DNA from: an uncultured Verrucomicrobiales bacterium
GTDB taxonomy: Bacteria; Verrucomicrobiota; Verrucomicrobiia; Verrucomicrobiales; Akkermansiaceae
NCBI GenBank assembly: GCA_949373085.1
Contig: CASICJ010000025.1
Span: 1-64,000 of the forward strand
DNA: 64,000 nt
Reading direction: 5' to 3'
In this document: piece after piece, positions 10,402 through 19,774 of the stretch
Numbering within the stretch: the first letter of the stretch is position 1
Layout of the letters: each line of letters starts with the position of its first letter
Program-made: the position numbers and the translations under genes
Notes under the pieces: model-generated
What the model saw: only the letters and a program-made list of their open reading frames with translations
The model's database searches: none
What the model was told of the DNA's origin: nothing

Positions 10402-10737
10402 AATCTTAAAACTCGCCAGAAGCGCCGCCGCAGAAAACTTTATCTGAAGCGGAAAAACATACGTATTAAAGCTGGAGCCTCTTCAAAGGCAGCCAAAGCA
10501 GATAAGCCAGCCAAGAAGACCGTTAAGAAAGCAGCCAAGAAAGTTGCTAAGAAAGCAGCCAAGAAAGTTGCTAAGAAAGCAGCCAAGAAAGTTGCTAAGA
10601 AAGCAGCCAAGAAGGTCGCTAAGAAAGCTGCTAAGCCAAAAACAGAGTCCCCCAAGGCTACGGAATCGAAGGTTGGAGAAGCCAAGTCAGAGGCAAGTCC
10701 TTCTGAAAAGCCCAAGGATTCTGGCCCAGACGAATAG
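10393..10737 (+). CDS. Histone H1-like Lys/Ala-rich basic protein
   Basis: MGQNLKTRQKRRRRKLYLKRKN... followed by tandem KKAAKKVA repeats and an acidic/Ser-Pro tail. Confidence 0.75.
   Translation: MGQNLKTRQKRRRRKLYLKRKNIRIKAGASSKAAKADKPAKKTVKKAAKKVAKKAAKKVAKKAAKKVAKKAAKKVAKKAAKPKTESPKATESKVGEAKSEASPSEKPKDSGPDE
10525..10635 (+). repeat. Tandem 24-bp repeat (AAGAAAGCAGCCAAGAAAGTTGCT), 4 near-identical units plus partial
   Basis: Direct reading of units at 10525, 10549, 10573 and 10597, followed by a degenerate partial unit; encodes (KKAAKKVA)n. Confidence 0.92.
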
Positions 10738-10761
10738 GGTTTTCTCACTCAACCCAGTTTT

Positions 10762-10795
10762 AAAAACCTGCTTAGCCCCGGCTTGGCGGGTTTTT
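10762..10795 (+). terminator. Putative intrinsic terminator after the H1-like gene
   Basis: AAAAACCTGCT...GGCGGGTTTTT stem (with G.U pairs) followed by a T-rich run. Confidence 0.6.
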
Positions 10796-10808
10796 CTTTG
10801 GATATCCG

Positions 10809-11324
10809 GTGAAATTGAGTGTAACTGTGACCGTGGTTCAAATGTTTGTCGCCCTTCTTTTTTTGGCTTTCTTTTCTTTCGGCTGCAAAAACGACGGAAA
10901 TAATGCTGTTGGAGCGGCCCCATTTCCTGAAATCGAGGAGATCCAGCTTTTGGTGATTCATCACCGAAAGAATGGAGATCTGATTAGCTATCTCGCTCTT
11001 GAACATGTTCCCATCAATCTACGAGCTTTAGTTGAACCAGTAAATGATAGTCAGGAACTTTTTGTGACGGTTCTTGGAACGAAACGCCATAGCTTGTTGA
11101 AGCGAAGCTTCTCAATCTCTAGCCAAATTGGGGGGGACTCCAATGGAAAAGTTACCGTTATCGTCGAGAATGGTCTAGCGGTTAGCATTGACGGAAATGC
11201 ATTTCATAGCCCGGCTCTCGTTTCGATAGATTCGCTGGAAATGATCGAACAGGCTTTGGTCGAGGGAAATATGGCTTCAGAAGGGGCTTCCACGATTACG
11301 ATTTCAAATGAAGAGGTTGAGTAA
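10809..11324 (+). CDS. Putative lipoprotein, function unknown
   Basis: Hydrophobic N-terminus with lipobox-like LAFFSFGCKND; 171 aa. Confidence 0.65.
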   Translation: MKLSVTVTVVQMFVALLFLAFFSFGCKNDGNNAVGAAPFPEIEEIQLLVIHHRKNGDLISYLALEHVPINLRALVEPVNDSQELFVTVLGTKRHSLLKRSFSISSQIGGDSNGKVTVIVENGLAVSIDGNAFHSPALVSIDSLEMIEQALVEGNMASEGASTITISNEEVE

Positions 11325-11472
11325 TGCCAGACCAGAACCATGATTTTTAGGGGCAGACGAATTCGCACTTAGTCCTGTCTGCGTAAATCAGCAAAAAAAG
11401 GCGTTTTCATTCCATTTTCTTGCGTTAGCGTCCGGTGCCGGGATAGGAGCTTTGAGCCGCCGGTAGTTTATT

Positions 11473-13824
11473 ATGTCCGAGCAACAGCCACCAGAGATTC
11501 CGGGATCAAAAAAGCCAGCCCAGACCCCTTCCGATAAGGGCGTGAACTGGAAAGTGATTATTTTGTTCACCATCGCTTTAGCGATTATTTTCGTGGCACT
11601 TACTAAGGCCAGCGATAGTGACCGTGAGACCCTAAAGTTTACGGAGTTTCGCGAAGCACTGCTTGAGGGTCGAATTCTTCAAACAGCCTCGGAGGACTAC
11701 CCAGCTGGTAAGCTCGAGCTTGTAACTTTTACCGGTGAGGCTCGCGCCGAAATTACTGGGCGGTTTTCTAAGGATGAGCCCCTTGTGAAAAATTGGGATA
11801 ATGAGGTTAATATTAAATCTGTTGTCCAAGTCGATATTGACAGCATCAGTAACGATCTCGACGAAACATTTGGGGAAAAACTAAATTGGGTGGCTGTGGC
11901 GCCCAGTGAGGACGGATTAGCTAAGGAAGTTCCTTTTTCTCAGATTAAGACCCTTCTTTCGGAGAATAGACTAGTTCTCGGGAAAGATGTCGAATTTAAG
12001 ATTTTTCGCGAGTTGAACTCAAATGTTGCCACTCTTTACGCGATTATGGGGGATCCGATTGGATTTAGTTCTGAAGAGTTGAAAACAATGGCGTCTGATG
12101 GTAAGCTGAAGAGTTTCCAAGTCAAACTGAGTGCAAGCTCACGCGGAAAGTTGGAAGCCTTGATCGATTCGGGCATTTCCACGCGAAATCAGGATAACAC
12201 TTTTGGGAAAGTAATGATGAGCCTTCTTCCGGTGCTTCTCTTGATCGTCTTGATTTTCTTCCTTTTTAGACACCAGATGAAATCGGCAGGTCGTGGCGCG
12301 ATGAGTTTTGGAAAATCTAAGGCGAAGCTGCTGACAATGGATCAACAAAAGGTGACTTTTAAAGATGTTGCTGGGATCCAAGAGGCAAAAGAAGAGCTTT
12401 TCGAGATTGTCGATTTTCTTCGTGACCCTCAAAAGTTTCAGGCTCTTGGTGGAACGATTCCGAAGGGTGTTCTTATGGTTGGGCCTCCAGGAACCGGTAA
12501 GACCTTACTGGCACGAGCGATTGCGGGTGAAGCTGAGGTCCCGTTCTTCTCGATTAGTGGTTCTGATTTCGTGGAAATGTTTGTGGGGGTTGGGGCCAGT
12601 CGGGTTCGCGATATGTTTGAGCAAGGTAAGAAGAGTGCTCCGTGTCTTGTTTTTATCGATGAAATTGACGCTGTCGGCCGCCATCGTGGACATGGTATGG
12701 GAGGCGGTCACGATGAAAGGGAGCAAACTTTGAATGCGCTTCTCGTTGAAATGGATGGCTTTGATACTCAGGAAGGTGTCATCATTATTGCGGCTACAAA
12801 CCGTCCAGATGTATTGGATCCAGCCCTTCTCCGACCTGGTAGATTTGACCGTCAGGTAACAGTAGCTCTTCCTGATGTTAAAGGGCGGGAGCAGATTCTC
12901 GGGGTTCATACCAAAAAAATCAAACTAGCTGCCGGAACGGATCTTGGTCTTATCGCGCGAGGAACTCCTGGGTTTTCAGGAGCGGAATTGGCAAACCTTA
13001 TCAACGAGGCCGCTCTCCTCGCGGCTCGCAAGGGAATCAAAGCTGTGACTCTTGCGGAGATGGAAGAGGCCCGTGATAAGGTTCGCTGGGGGCGCGAACG
13101 GAGAAGCTTGGCCCTCTCAGATAAGGAAAAAAAGAATACGGCCTATCACGAGGCTGGGCATGCTATTTTAAATGAGATTATAGATCACACCGATCCACTT
13201 CATAAGGTCACGATCATCCCGCGGGGACCTTCGCTCGGATCGACCATGTTTCTGCCGGATGAAGATAAGTTTAACTACCGCAAGAACGAGCTTCTTTCGC
13301 AGCTCATTGTTCTTATGGGTGGACGTGTTGCAGAGGAGATTATCTTTGGCGATGTTACCAATGGTGCGATGGGAGATATTCGAATGGCGACGAGTCTAGC
13401 TCGAAAGATGGTATGTGAGTGGGGAATGAGTACCGACCTTGGGATGGTTGAGTATGGCGATGGAGGAAGTGGTGGTTTCCTCGCCCGCGATATGATGAGC
13501 CAGTCTAAAAATTACTCCGAAGATACGGCTCAAAAGATTGATAATGAGATCAAGGATTTGATCGATCATGCCTACAAAGAGGCCGAAAGGCTTCTCAACG
13601 AAAATCGGACCTTACTTGATAAGATTTCAGAGGCTCTTTTAGAGTTTGAGACATTAGATGCGCAGCATATTAAAGACCTTATCGAGCATGGCGAGATGAA
13701 GGATCCACCGAATCCCCCAGAGCCGCCGGAGATCCCCGATGATTTGCAAAAAGAGATCACTCCCGAGTCGACCGAGGACAAAAATCGGGGTGAAGATGGT
13801 TCGCTTATATCAGCCTTCAGTTAA
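11473..13824 (+). CDS. ftsH: ATP-dependent zinc metalloprotease FtsH
   Basis: Two TM segments; [37 protein letters not shown] region [27 protein letters not shown] zinc motif. Confidence 0.97.
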   Translation: MSEQQPPEIPGSKKPAQTPSDKGVNWKVIILFTIALAIIFVALTKASDSDRETLKFTEFREALLEGRILQTASEDYPAGKLELVTFTGEARAEITGRFSKDEPLVKNWDNEVNIKSVVQVDIDSISNDLDETFGEKLNWVAVAPSEDGLAKEVPFSQIKTLLSENRLVLGKDVEFKIFRELNSNVATLYAIMGDPIGFSSEELKTMASDGKLKSFQVKLSASSRGKLEALIDSGISTRNQDNTFGKVMMSLLPVLLLIVLIFFLFRHQMKSAGRGAMSFGKSKAKLLTMDQQKVTFKDVAGIQEAKEELFEIVDFLRDPQKFQALGGTIPKGVLMVGPPGTGKTLLARAIAGEAEVPFFSISGSDFVEMFVGVGASRVRDMFEQGKKSAPCLVFIDEIDAVGRHRGHGMGGGHDEREQTLNALLVEMDGFDTQEGVIIIAATNRPDVLDPALLRPGRFDRQVTVALPDVKGREQILGVHTKKIKLAAGTDLGLIARGTPGFSGAELANLINEAALLAARKGIKAVTLAEMEEARDKVRWGRERRSLALSDKEKKNTAYHEAGHAILNEIIDHTDPLHKVTIIPRGPSLGSTMFLPDEDKFNYRKNELLSQLIVLMGGRVAEEIIFGDVTNGAMGDIRMATSLARKMVCEWGMSTDLGMVEYGDGGSGGFLARDMMSQSKNYSEDTAQKIDNEIKDLIDHAYKEAERLLNENRTLLDKISEALLEFETLDAQHIKDLIEHGEMKDPPNPPEPPEIPDDLQKEITPESTEDKNRGEDGSLISAFS

Positions 13825-13869
13825 TTTTCCGGGAATCAAGTTTCTCGAACACACACTCAAAAAGTAATC

Positions 13870-14796
13870 ATGGAAAATGTTGTTATTATCGGAACCGGCT
13901 GTGCTGGTTGGACTGCTGCTATCTACACGGGTCGCGCTAATCTAGAGCCTCTTGTCCTTTCGGGAACGCAGGTTGGCGGCCAGTTGACAACAACGACTGA
14001 GGTTGAGAACTTTCCGGGTTTTCCTGACGGCGTCATGGGGCCAGAACTAATGAGTAGGATGCAACAGCAGGCCGAAAAGTTTGGGGCCAAGGTTGAATAC
14101 AAGAAGGTCAATGAAATTACTAGGAATGAGGACGGAACCTTCGGTCTTGAAACAGATCAGGAAACTGTCCAGTCGAAGACCGTAATCATAGCCACAGGAG
14201 CTGCTCCTCGCTACTTAGGCTTAGAGAACGAAATGAACTTGGTGGGCCATGGGGTGACATCGTGTGCAACTTGCGACGGAGCGTTTTATCGCGATGTTCC
14301 AGTCGCTGTGGTTGGTGGAGGAGACTCAGCTTGTGAGGAAGCCAATTTCCTGACTCGCTTCGCCTCGAAGGTTTATCTCATTCACCGTCGTGACGAACTC
14401 CGAGCTTCGAAAATTATGGCTGATCGTGTTCTAGCCAATGAAAAAGTTGAGCCGGTCTGGGATTCTGGAATCACCGAGTATCTCACAGATGAAGAGGGTG
14501 AGGTTCGTGCTGTCAATTTAGAGAACCTCAAGACGGGAGAAAAATCAGAACTGGAAGTTAAATGCGTCTTCGTAGCAATTGGTCATGTTCCAAACTCCCA
14601 GTTTGTTGGTGGGCTAGTTGATCTCGATGAGAATGGTTATGTTCTTCAGAATCCTCATAGCACGGGCACAAAGACCCCGGGTCTTTATGCTGCGGGTGAT
14701 GTTGCAGATCATATTTATCGCCAAGCAATTACTGCTTCTGGGCAAGGATGTGCTGCTGCGATTGAGGCAGAACGTTATCTTTCCGACGGTGATTAG
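13870..14796 (+). CDS. trxB: Thioredoxin-disulfide reductase
   Basis: GTGCAGWTAAIYTGRANLEPL, VTSCATCDGAFYRDVPVAVVGGGDSA, GLYAAGDVAD. Confidence 0.95.
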   Translation: MENVVIIGTGCAGWTAAIYTGRANLEPLVLSGTQVGGQLTTTTEVENFPGFPDGVMGPELMSRMQQQAEKFGAKVEYKKVNEITRNEDGTFGLETDQETVQSKTVIIATGAAPRYLGLENEMNLVGHGVTSCATCDGAFYRDVPVAVVGGGDSACEEANFLTRFASKVYLIHRRDELRASKIMADRVLANEKVEPVWDSGITEYLTDEEGEVRAVNLENLKTGEKSELEVKCVFVAIGHVPNSQFVGGLVDLDENGYVLQNPHSTGTKTPGLYAAGDVADHIYRQAITASGQGCAAAIEAERYLSDGD

Positions 14797-14818
14797 ACAA
14801 AGGTTATCGCGTTTCTTC

Positions 14819-14848
14819 AAAACTGGAAATTTTAGAATTCCGGTTTTT
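14819..14848 (+). terminator. Putative intrinsic terminator after trxB
   Basis: AAAACTGGAA - ATTTTAGAA - TTCCGGTTTTT stem-loop. Confidence 0.6.
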
Positions 14849-14949
14849 GGTATTTGCGTTTCACACGCCAAACAGAGAGGTGATCATAGACCTTGCCGTT
14901 AGTTTCGTTGGCAATCAGTAACTATCGGAAATCCTCCTATTGATTTTGA

Positions 14950-16068
14950 TTAGAATTCTAGACCTGCGATCATTTTGGTGAACCACGCGGCACCGTCTTT
15001 GAGATCGGAAATCTGGATGAATTCGTCGGCGGTGTGGGCTTGGTCGATTGATCCGGGTCCAAGGCAAATTGAGGGGATTCCGGCGGCCGATAAATGAGCG
15101 GCGTCAGAAAACCAAGGAGCCCCGACGAATTTGAGGTTTGAGTGAATTTCCTTAAGTTTTATAAGCCAGGGATGATTAGGTGGCATGGCCATGGGTGGCG
15201 ATTCAGCGCTGTGTATCAGCTCGACGTCAGTAAGATAGCGTTTTAGGATTTCACTTGCGGGTTCATCGTTCACCAAGGCGGGCACTGTTCTAATATCGAG
15301 GGTAGCGGTTGCCTGTGCTGGCACGATATTTGCGCGGTTCCCTCCCGAGATCATTCCGACATTCATGGTTGATTGATCCAAAACGGGATGATGAAAACTC
15401 GAAAGGCGTTTAAGAAACGGACCCTCGAGAGTCTGTATTTCGCTAATGAGTTTCAGAATAGCGTTTTCACCAAGATGGGGCTGGGAAGCGTGGGTGGCTT
15501 TCCCTGTTGCTTTTACTGTGGCCCAAAGGCATCCTTTAGTGCAGTAGACGGCTTCGAGAGAAGTCGGTTCGCCGGCGACTGCGAAATCGTATTGGTGCGC
15601 ATGATTTTTGGCGAAGTGGCGGGATCCTGGTTGCCTCGATTCCTCGCCCATGAAGCCAATAAAATCGACTGCTATAGGGAGTTTTTCCAAAAGGTGGGCA
15701 TTTTCGCGAAGCCCCCATAGCATTGCCGCCATGGGACCTTTGGTGTCGGAAGCCCCCCGTCCGTGAATTTTGCCGCCACTGATTGAGCCAGAAAAAGGAT
15801 CAATCGTCATTCCGGAAACCCCAACGGTGTCCAGATGAGGCCCAAGGAGAATTCGAGGGCGGCTTCTGGAGCCCGGAGCCCGAGCAATTAAATTCGGCCG
15901 TCCAGGTTCCACTTCTTCAAAGATAGTATCGAACCCATATGGTTGAAGGAACTCGGAAACTAGGCCGGCAACCTCCTTTTCTCCGCCCGGGGATACTCCT
16001 GGGTCTCCATCTGGGTTAACGGAGGGGATTTGGATGAGGTCTTGGAGAAGTTCGACTACGGATTGCAC
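14950..16068 (-). CDS. M20 family metallopeptidase (ArgE/DapE-like deacylase)
   Basis: LLGPHLDTVG, IHGRGASDTKGPMAAML, AVAGEPT; GTG start at 16068 chosen (VQSVVELLQDLIQIPSVNPDG). The longer ORF to 16269 would overlap the divergent ThuA gene. Confidence 0.85.
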   Translation of the reverse strand: MQSVVELLQDLIQIPSVNPDGDPGVSPGGEKEVAGLVSEFLQPYGFDTIFEEVEPGRPNLIARAPGSRSRPRILLGPHLDTVGVSGMTIDPFSGSISGGKIHGRGASDTKGPMAAMLWGLRENAHLLEKLPIAVDFIGFMGEESRQPGSRHFAKNHAHQYDFAVAGEPTSLEAVYCTKGCLWATVKATGKATHASQPHLGENAILKLISEIQTLEGPFLKRLSSFHHPVLDQSTMNVGMISGGNRANIVPAQATATLDIRTVPALVNDEPASEILKRYLTDVELIHSAESPPMAMPPNHPWLIKLKEIHSNLKFVGAPWFSDAAHLSAAGIPSICLGPGSIDQAHTADEFIQISDLKDGAAWFTKMIAGLEF

Positions 16069-16150
16069 ATACGAGATCCTAAGAAACCAAATGCCAATGT
16101 GGAAGTTTTTCGTCTTGGCAACAAGGGCCTGTATCGATGATAGTGGGCAA

Positions 16151-17050
16151 ATGAAGAATCGCTTAACACTTGGGATTTCGCTTATGCTTCTCGCCAGTTT
16201 TGTATTTGTGAGTCTTGCTGCCAAAAAAGATAACGAAAACGAATCAGGCGTCGTCAGGGTGTTGATCATCGATGGTCAAAATAATCATAACTGGAAAGAG
16301 ACTACTCCTGTGCTCAAGAAGATCTTTGGGAGTAATAAACGCTTTTCACGAGATGTAAGCACAAGTCCGGGAAACAAGGCTGCGAAGGAAGAGTGGGATA
16401 AGTGGCGTCCTCAGTTCCAAAAGTATGATGTCGTGGTGAGTAACTATAATGGTCAGATGTGGCCTGGGGAAGTGCGTGCTTCATTCGTTGATTTCGTGAA
16501 AAATGGTGGGGGTTTTGTTGTCGTGCACGCGGCAGATAACGCATTCTCAATGTGGCCTGAGTATAATGAAATGATCGGTCTTGGTGGTTGGGGCGGGCGC
16601 AACGAGAAGAGTGGTCCTTACGTTTATTACAAAGACGGCAAAGAGGTTGTAGACGAATCTAAGGGAAGGGGTGGAAATCATGGACCCCAGCATGAATTTG
16701 TGATCACAAATCGCGCCGATGATCACCCGATCACCAAAGGGATGCCTAAAGAGTGGTTACATGCCAAAGATGAGCTTTATGACATGCTACGGGGACCTGC
16801 CAAAAATATGGAAGTTCTTGCGACCGCTCCAAGTGAGAAGACGAATCGCGATGAGCCTATGCTCATGGCACTTAATTACGGGAAAGGCCGGGTTTTTCAC
16901 ACAACGCTGGGACATGCTAATTACTCAATGCAGTGCCGAGGATTTTACGACACTATTCTAAGAGGTGCTGAGTGGGTTGCCGGTAGAGAAGTTACGGTTG
17001 GTTGGTCCAAGGATTTTCCAACCAAAGAGAAGGTTACTCCAGTCAAGTGA
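16151..17050 (+). CDS. ThuA domain-containing secreted protein
   Basis: Signal peptide MKNRLTLGISLMLLASFVFVSLAA; VRVLIIDGQNNHNWKETTPVLKKIF; GGGFVVVHAADNAF; GKGRVFHTTLGH. Confidence 0.9.
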   Translation: MKNRLTLGISLMLLASFVFVSLAAKKDNENESGVVRVLIIDGQNNHNWKETTPVLKKIFGSNKRFSRDVSTSPGNKAAKEEWDKWRPQFQKYDVVVSNYNGQMWPGEVRASFVDFVKNGGGFVVVHAADNAFSMWPEYNEMIGLGGWGGRNEKSGPYVYYKDGKEVVDESKGRGGNHGPQHEFVITNRADDHPITKGMPKEWLHAKDELYDMLRGPAKNMEVLATAPSEKTNRDEPMLMALNYGKGRVFHTTLGHANYSMQCRGFYDTILRGAEWVAGREVTVGWSKDFPTKEKVTPVK

Positions 17051-17064
17051 ATTGACGTCTACTC

Positions 17065-17102
17065 TGCCCCAAGCGTGGCATTACCTTTCGACGTTTGGGG
17101 CA
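17065..17102 (+). terminator. Putative intrinsic terminator after thuA-like gene
   Basis: TGCCCCAAGCG...CGTTTGGGGCA stem, then TGAATTTTTTATT. Confidence 0.7.
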
Positions 17103-17124
17103 TGAATTTTTTATTCTCTAGTCA

Positions 17125-17997
17125 ATGACGGTTCCTGGCGGTGCCGTCTTTCTTCCTTTAGTTGGTGCGGTGCTGCACCCGCTTCTAGGGTGGTGTATAC
17201 AGAAGGGAACGGTTCATGGCGTCCGTCTATCTGTGATCGTTGCTATCGCGAATTTAGTCACGGCATTCATATTCCTCTTATATCTTCACCCAACTGGGGG
17301 GTGGGAGATTTCTGGGAGAGATTGGTGGGCGATCGGAAATGGTGTCTTCTTTTTTTTGGGACAATGGTTCTCTATCCAATCAGTGAAGACGGGGGATTTG
17401 GCGGTTCATTCTTCCGCTTTGGGAATGAAGGTAGTGATTGTGGGATTCTTTTCTATGTTGGTGGGGCTTGAACCGGGCTCATGGAGTTTGGTGTGTGGCG
17501 TTATTCTAGCAACGGTAGCGATCTTCCTTGTCTCAGGAGGAACCGCGGAAGGTTGGCGAACCCATCGCGTAACGGTAGGTCTGACTTTGGTAGCTTGCCT
17601 GTTTTTTGGAATTAATGATTTTTTAACCGGTTGGCAGAGTCGTGAAATCGGAGCAGCACGCTGGCTCATCCTTATGATGAGTACGAGCGGGATTATTTCA
17701 ATTGGCCTCTTATTTCGTCGCGGAGAGCAATTGGCGATGTTGGTTAGAAATCCCCGTATTACGACTTTTGTAGTTGGAGCCGGACTTTTGCTCGGACTGC
17801 AAGCTCTTGTCGTGAATTTGGCATTCAGCCGTTATGGTCAGCCAACTTTAAGTAATGTTGTCTTCAGTACCCGAGGATTGATGGCGGCTCTTTTCCTCTA
17901 TTTCATCGGGCGTAAGAGCGATCCACGTTTTGTGAGGAAACAGAGTGTAGGTGGGGTCCTGATGGTGATAGCTCTTGCGATCGTGCTGGGAGCGTAA
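17125..17997 (+). CDS. DMT/EamA-type membrane transporter
   Basis: About 10 hydrophobic segments over 290 aa with a two-half organisation (SALGMKVVIVGFFSMLVGLEPGSWSLVCGVILATVAIFLV). Confidence 0.7.
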   Translation: MTVPGGAVFLPLVGAVLHPLLGWCIQKGTVHGVRLSVIVAIANLVTAFIFLLYLHPTGGWEISGRDWWAIGNGVFFFLGQWFSIQSVKTGDLAVHSSALGMKVVIVGFFSMLVGLEPGSWSLVCGVILATVAIFLVSGGTAEGWRTHRVTVGLTLVACLFFGINDFLTGWQSREIGAARWLILMMSTSGIISIGLLFRRGEQLAMLVRNPRITTFVVGAGLLLGLQALVVNLAFSRYGQPTLSNVVFSTRGLMAALFLYFIGRKSDPRFVRKQSVGGVLMVIALAIVLGA

Positions 17998-18080
17998 AAA
18001 GCGTTGTATTTATAAGAGAAGATTTTTTTCTAAGAAAGGAAATAAGAGGTGACTACTTTTAGTCATAGGAGTCCACTCGG

Positions 18081-19772
18081 CTATTCTTCTTCGGTACCCC
18101 CAAGGGTGACATTGATCTTATACTTATTCTGGAGGTGGGAATGGGCTTTGCTGGCTTGGCCGGATTTTGGATAGCGTTTACAAGTAAGTTGAAACGTGCG
18201 AATCGCCTTTTCTTTATCCTTTGCTTCTTCGTAGGTGTAACCGATTTGTAAACTCGCCTCAGGTGCCGACTTCTCTAGAATCTTAATCTGATTATAGAGA
18301 GTAATGGCCTCTTGATGCTCCTCAATCTTTCGATGACAATTGGCCATCGCAAAGTAGTTCGCGGGAAATCGATCGATTTGACGATAGCAGGCGATCGCTT
18401 TTTTCCAGTCCGATTGTGTTTCGTAACATCCGGCAATGAACCAGAGGTATTCGCCCGAATTATCTCCGTCGATTTCGATGATTTCACGATAGCAAGCGAT
18501 CGCCTTTTCCCAGTTGGATTGGGTCTTATAACAGCCGGCTATCGTCAAAAGATATTTAACAGAACTATCTTTATCGATTTTGATGATTTCACGATAGCAA
18601 GCAATCGCTTTTTCCCAGTCAGGTTTACTCTCATAACAACTGGCAATATTCAGAAGATATTCGACAGAATTATTTCCGTCGATTTTTATGAGTTTCCGGT
18701 AAATTATGATAGCGGCAGCAATTTTTTTCTCCTCAAGTGACATCGCTGCAAGATTTTTGAGTCCTGCTAGCTGATCTTCAAATTCGCCATAGATTTTCCG
18801 AGCTTCGTTCCTTCGGTCTCGCGACTTGTACCATTGCGCCATCGTTTCACGAAGACTGTCATTCATACCGAAACGCTCTCCAATCTCGCGATAGATTTTC
18901 ATAGTTTCGCTATGACGGCCAAGAGTTGTATTCAAATCTGCTGCTTGATAGAAGAATTGTGATGCTAACTCAGTGCGGACGGTTGCCTCGTTTCTAAGTG
19001 TCATGATTAATTGATCTCCTAGCTTTAATGCTGCAATTCTTGTTTTTTGATCTCCAAGGAGATGCTTCATTGTTTTGACGGAGAGGCTGTAAACTTGTTC
19101 GAAAAGCTTGGTCCCGGAATAGGTGGTGGAGAGAGCTTTTTTACCTTGCTCGAGCTTTTGCGCAAAACAGTGTAATTCGGCGAGTTCGTGACATGCTTTC
19201 ACGCAATCGTCTCTCGAGTTTTCGGTTCGTTCTACACTGAAAGTGAGTTCATTTAGAAGAGTAAGGCGCTCCTCCATATCCTCATGAAGGCGCGCATAAT
19301 AGAGGAGGTCCTGCCGTGCTCGCATCGCAAGTTCATGCCCAGGATATTCCTTAATGAGAAAGCGGAAGGATTTTTGAGCGTCCTTGATTTCGCCCATCGT
19401 GCGATACGCATCACCCATGCAATAGGATGCGATCGTGGCTTCAAGAGATTCAGGCCAGTAGTCTATGACAGATTGAAAGCCCTCGCGTAAAGCGGTTTTG
19501 GGCTTTTTTAGTTTCATCATAGTATGACTCCACATGAGCTGTGCGTAGGGAGCCCCAGCGCTTTTTTCATAGAGGGTCAGAAATTTTTCATATTCGGCGA
19601 GGGCGATCTTGAAACTCCCTTTAAGAAAGTGCTTCTCGGCAATTTTGATTTGATAACGTTCGACCTCCCGCATTTTTTCGAAGGTTTTGACGTCAATTTG
19701 TTGGAGTGTTGAAAGAGCTGCCGTCGCGAATGAGCCGAGGGCAAGGACAAGGCTAAGGATAACGGTAGGCAT
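18081..19772 (-). CDS. Secreted TPR-repeat protein
   Basis: N-terminal signal (VILSLVLALGSFATAALS); repeated WEKAIACYREIIKID...YLLTIAGCYKTQSN units. Confidence 0.85.
   Translation of the reverse strand: MPTVILSLVLALGSFATAALSTLQQIDVKTFEKMREVERYQIKIAEKHFLKGSFKIALAEYEKFLTLYEKSAGAPYAQLMWSHTMMKLKKPKTALREGFQSVIDYWPESLEATIASYCMGDAYRTMGEIKDAQKSFRFLIKEYPGHELAMRARQDLLYYARLHEDMEERLTLLNELTFSVERTENSRDDCVKACHELAELHCFAQKLEQGKKALSTTYSGTKLFEQVYSLSVKTMKHLLGDQKTRIAALKLGDQLIMTLRNEATVRTELASQFFYQAADLNTTLGRHSETMKIYREIGERFGMNDSLRETMAQWYKSRDRRNEARKIYGEFEDQLAGLKNLAAMSLEEKKIAAAIIIYRKLIKIDGNNSVEYLLNIASCYESKPDWEKAIACYREIIKIDKDSSVKYLLTIAGCYKTQSNWEKAIACYREIIEIDGDNSGEYLWFIAGCYETQSDWKKAIACYRQIDRFPANYFAMANCHRKIEEHQEAITLYNQIKILEKSAPEASLQIGYTYEEAKDKEKAIRTFQLTCKRYPKSGQASKAHSHLQNKYKINVTLGGTEEE
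18360..18720 (-). repeat. 105-bp (35-aa) tandem TPR-encoding units
   Basis: GATTTCACGATAGCAAGC... recurs with 105-bp spacing (ATTTCACG at 18481 and 18586), with flanking diverged copies. Confidence 0.8.
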
Positions 19773-19774
19773 AA

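Noticed and set aside
10440-10748. Minus-strand ORF encoding (FLATFLAA)n
   Set aside because: Antisense shadow of the Lys/Ala repeat in the plus-strand H1-like gene; low-complexity translation only.
10544-10903. Plus-strand ORF with RKQPRKLL repeats
   Set aside because: Alternate-frame reading of the same 24-bp repeats, extending into the next gene.
11352-11381. GCAGAC...GTCTGC inverted repeat upstream of ftsH
   Set aside because: Only six-base arms with a long loop and no U tract; insufficient to call a terminator or operator.
16068-16269. Long N-terminal extension of the M20 peptidase ORF
   Set aside because: Would overlap the signal peptide of the divergent ThuA gene and has no peptidase similarity; GTG 16068 preferred.
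18360-18720. Regular repeats as a CRISPR array
   Set aside because: Period is 105 bp, in-frame and encodes TPR units; no spacer/repeat structure and no cas genes.
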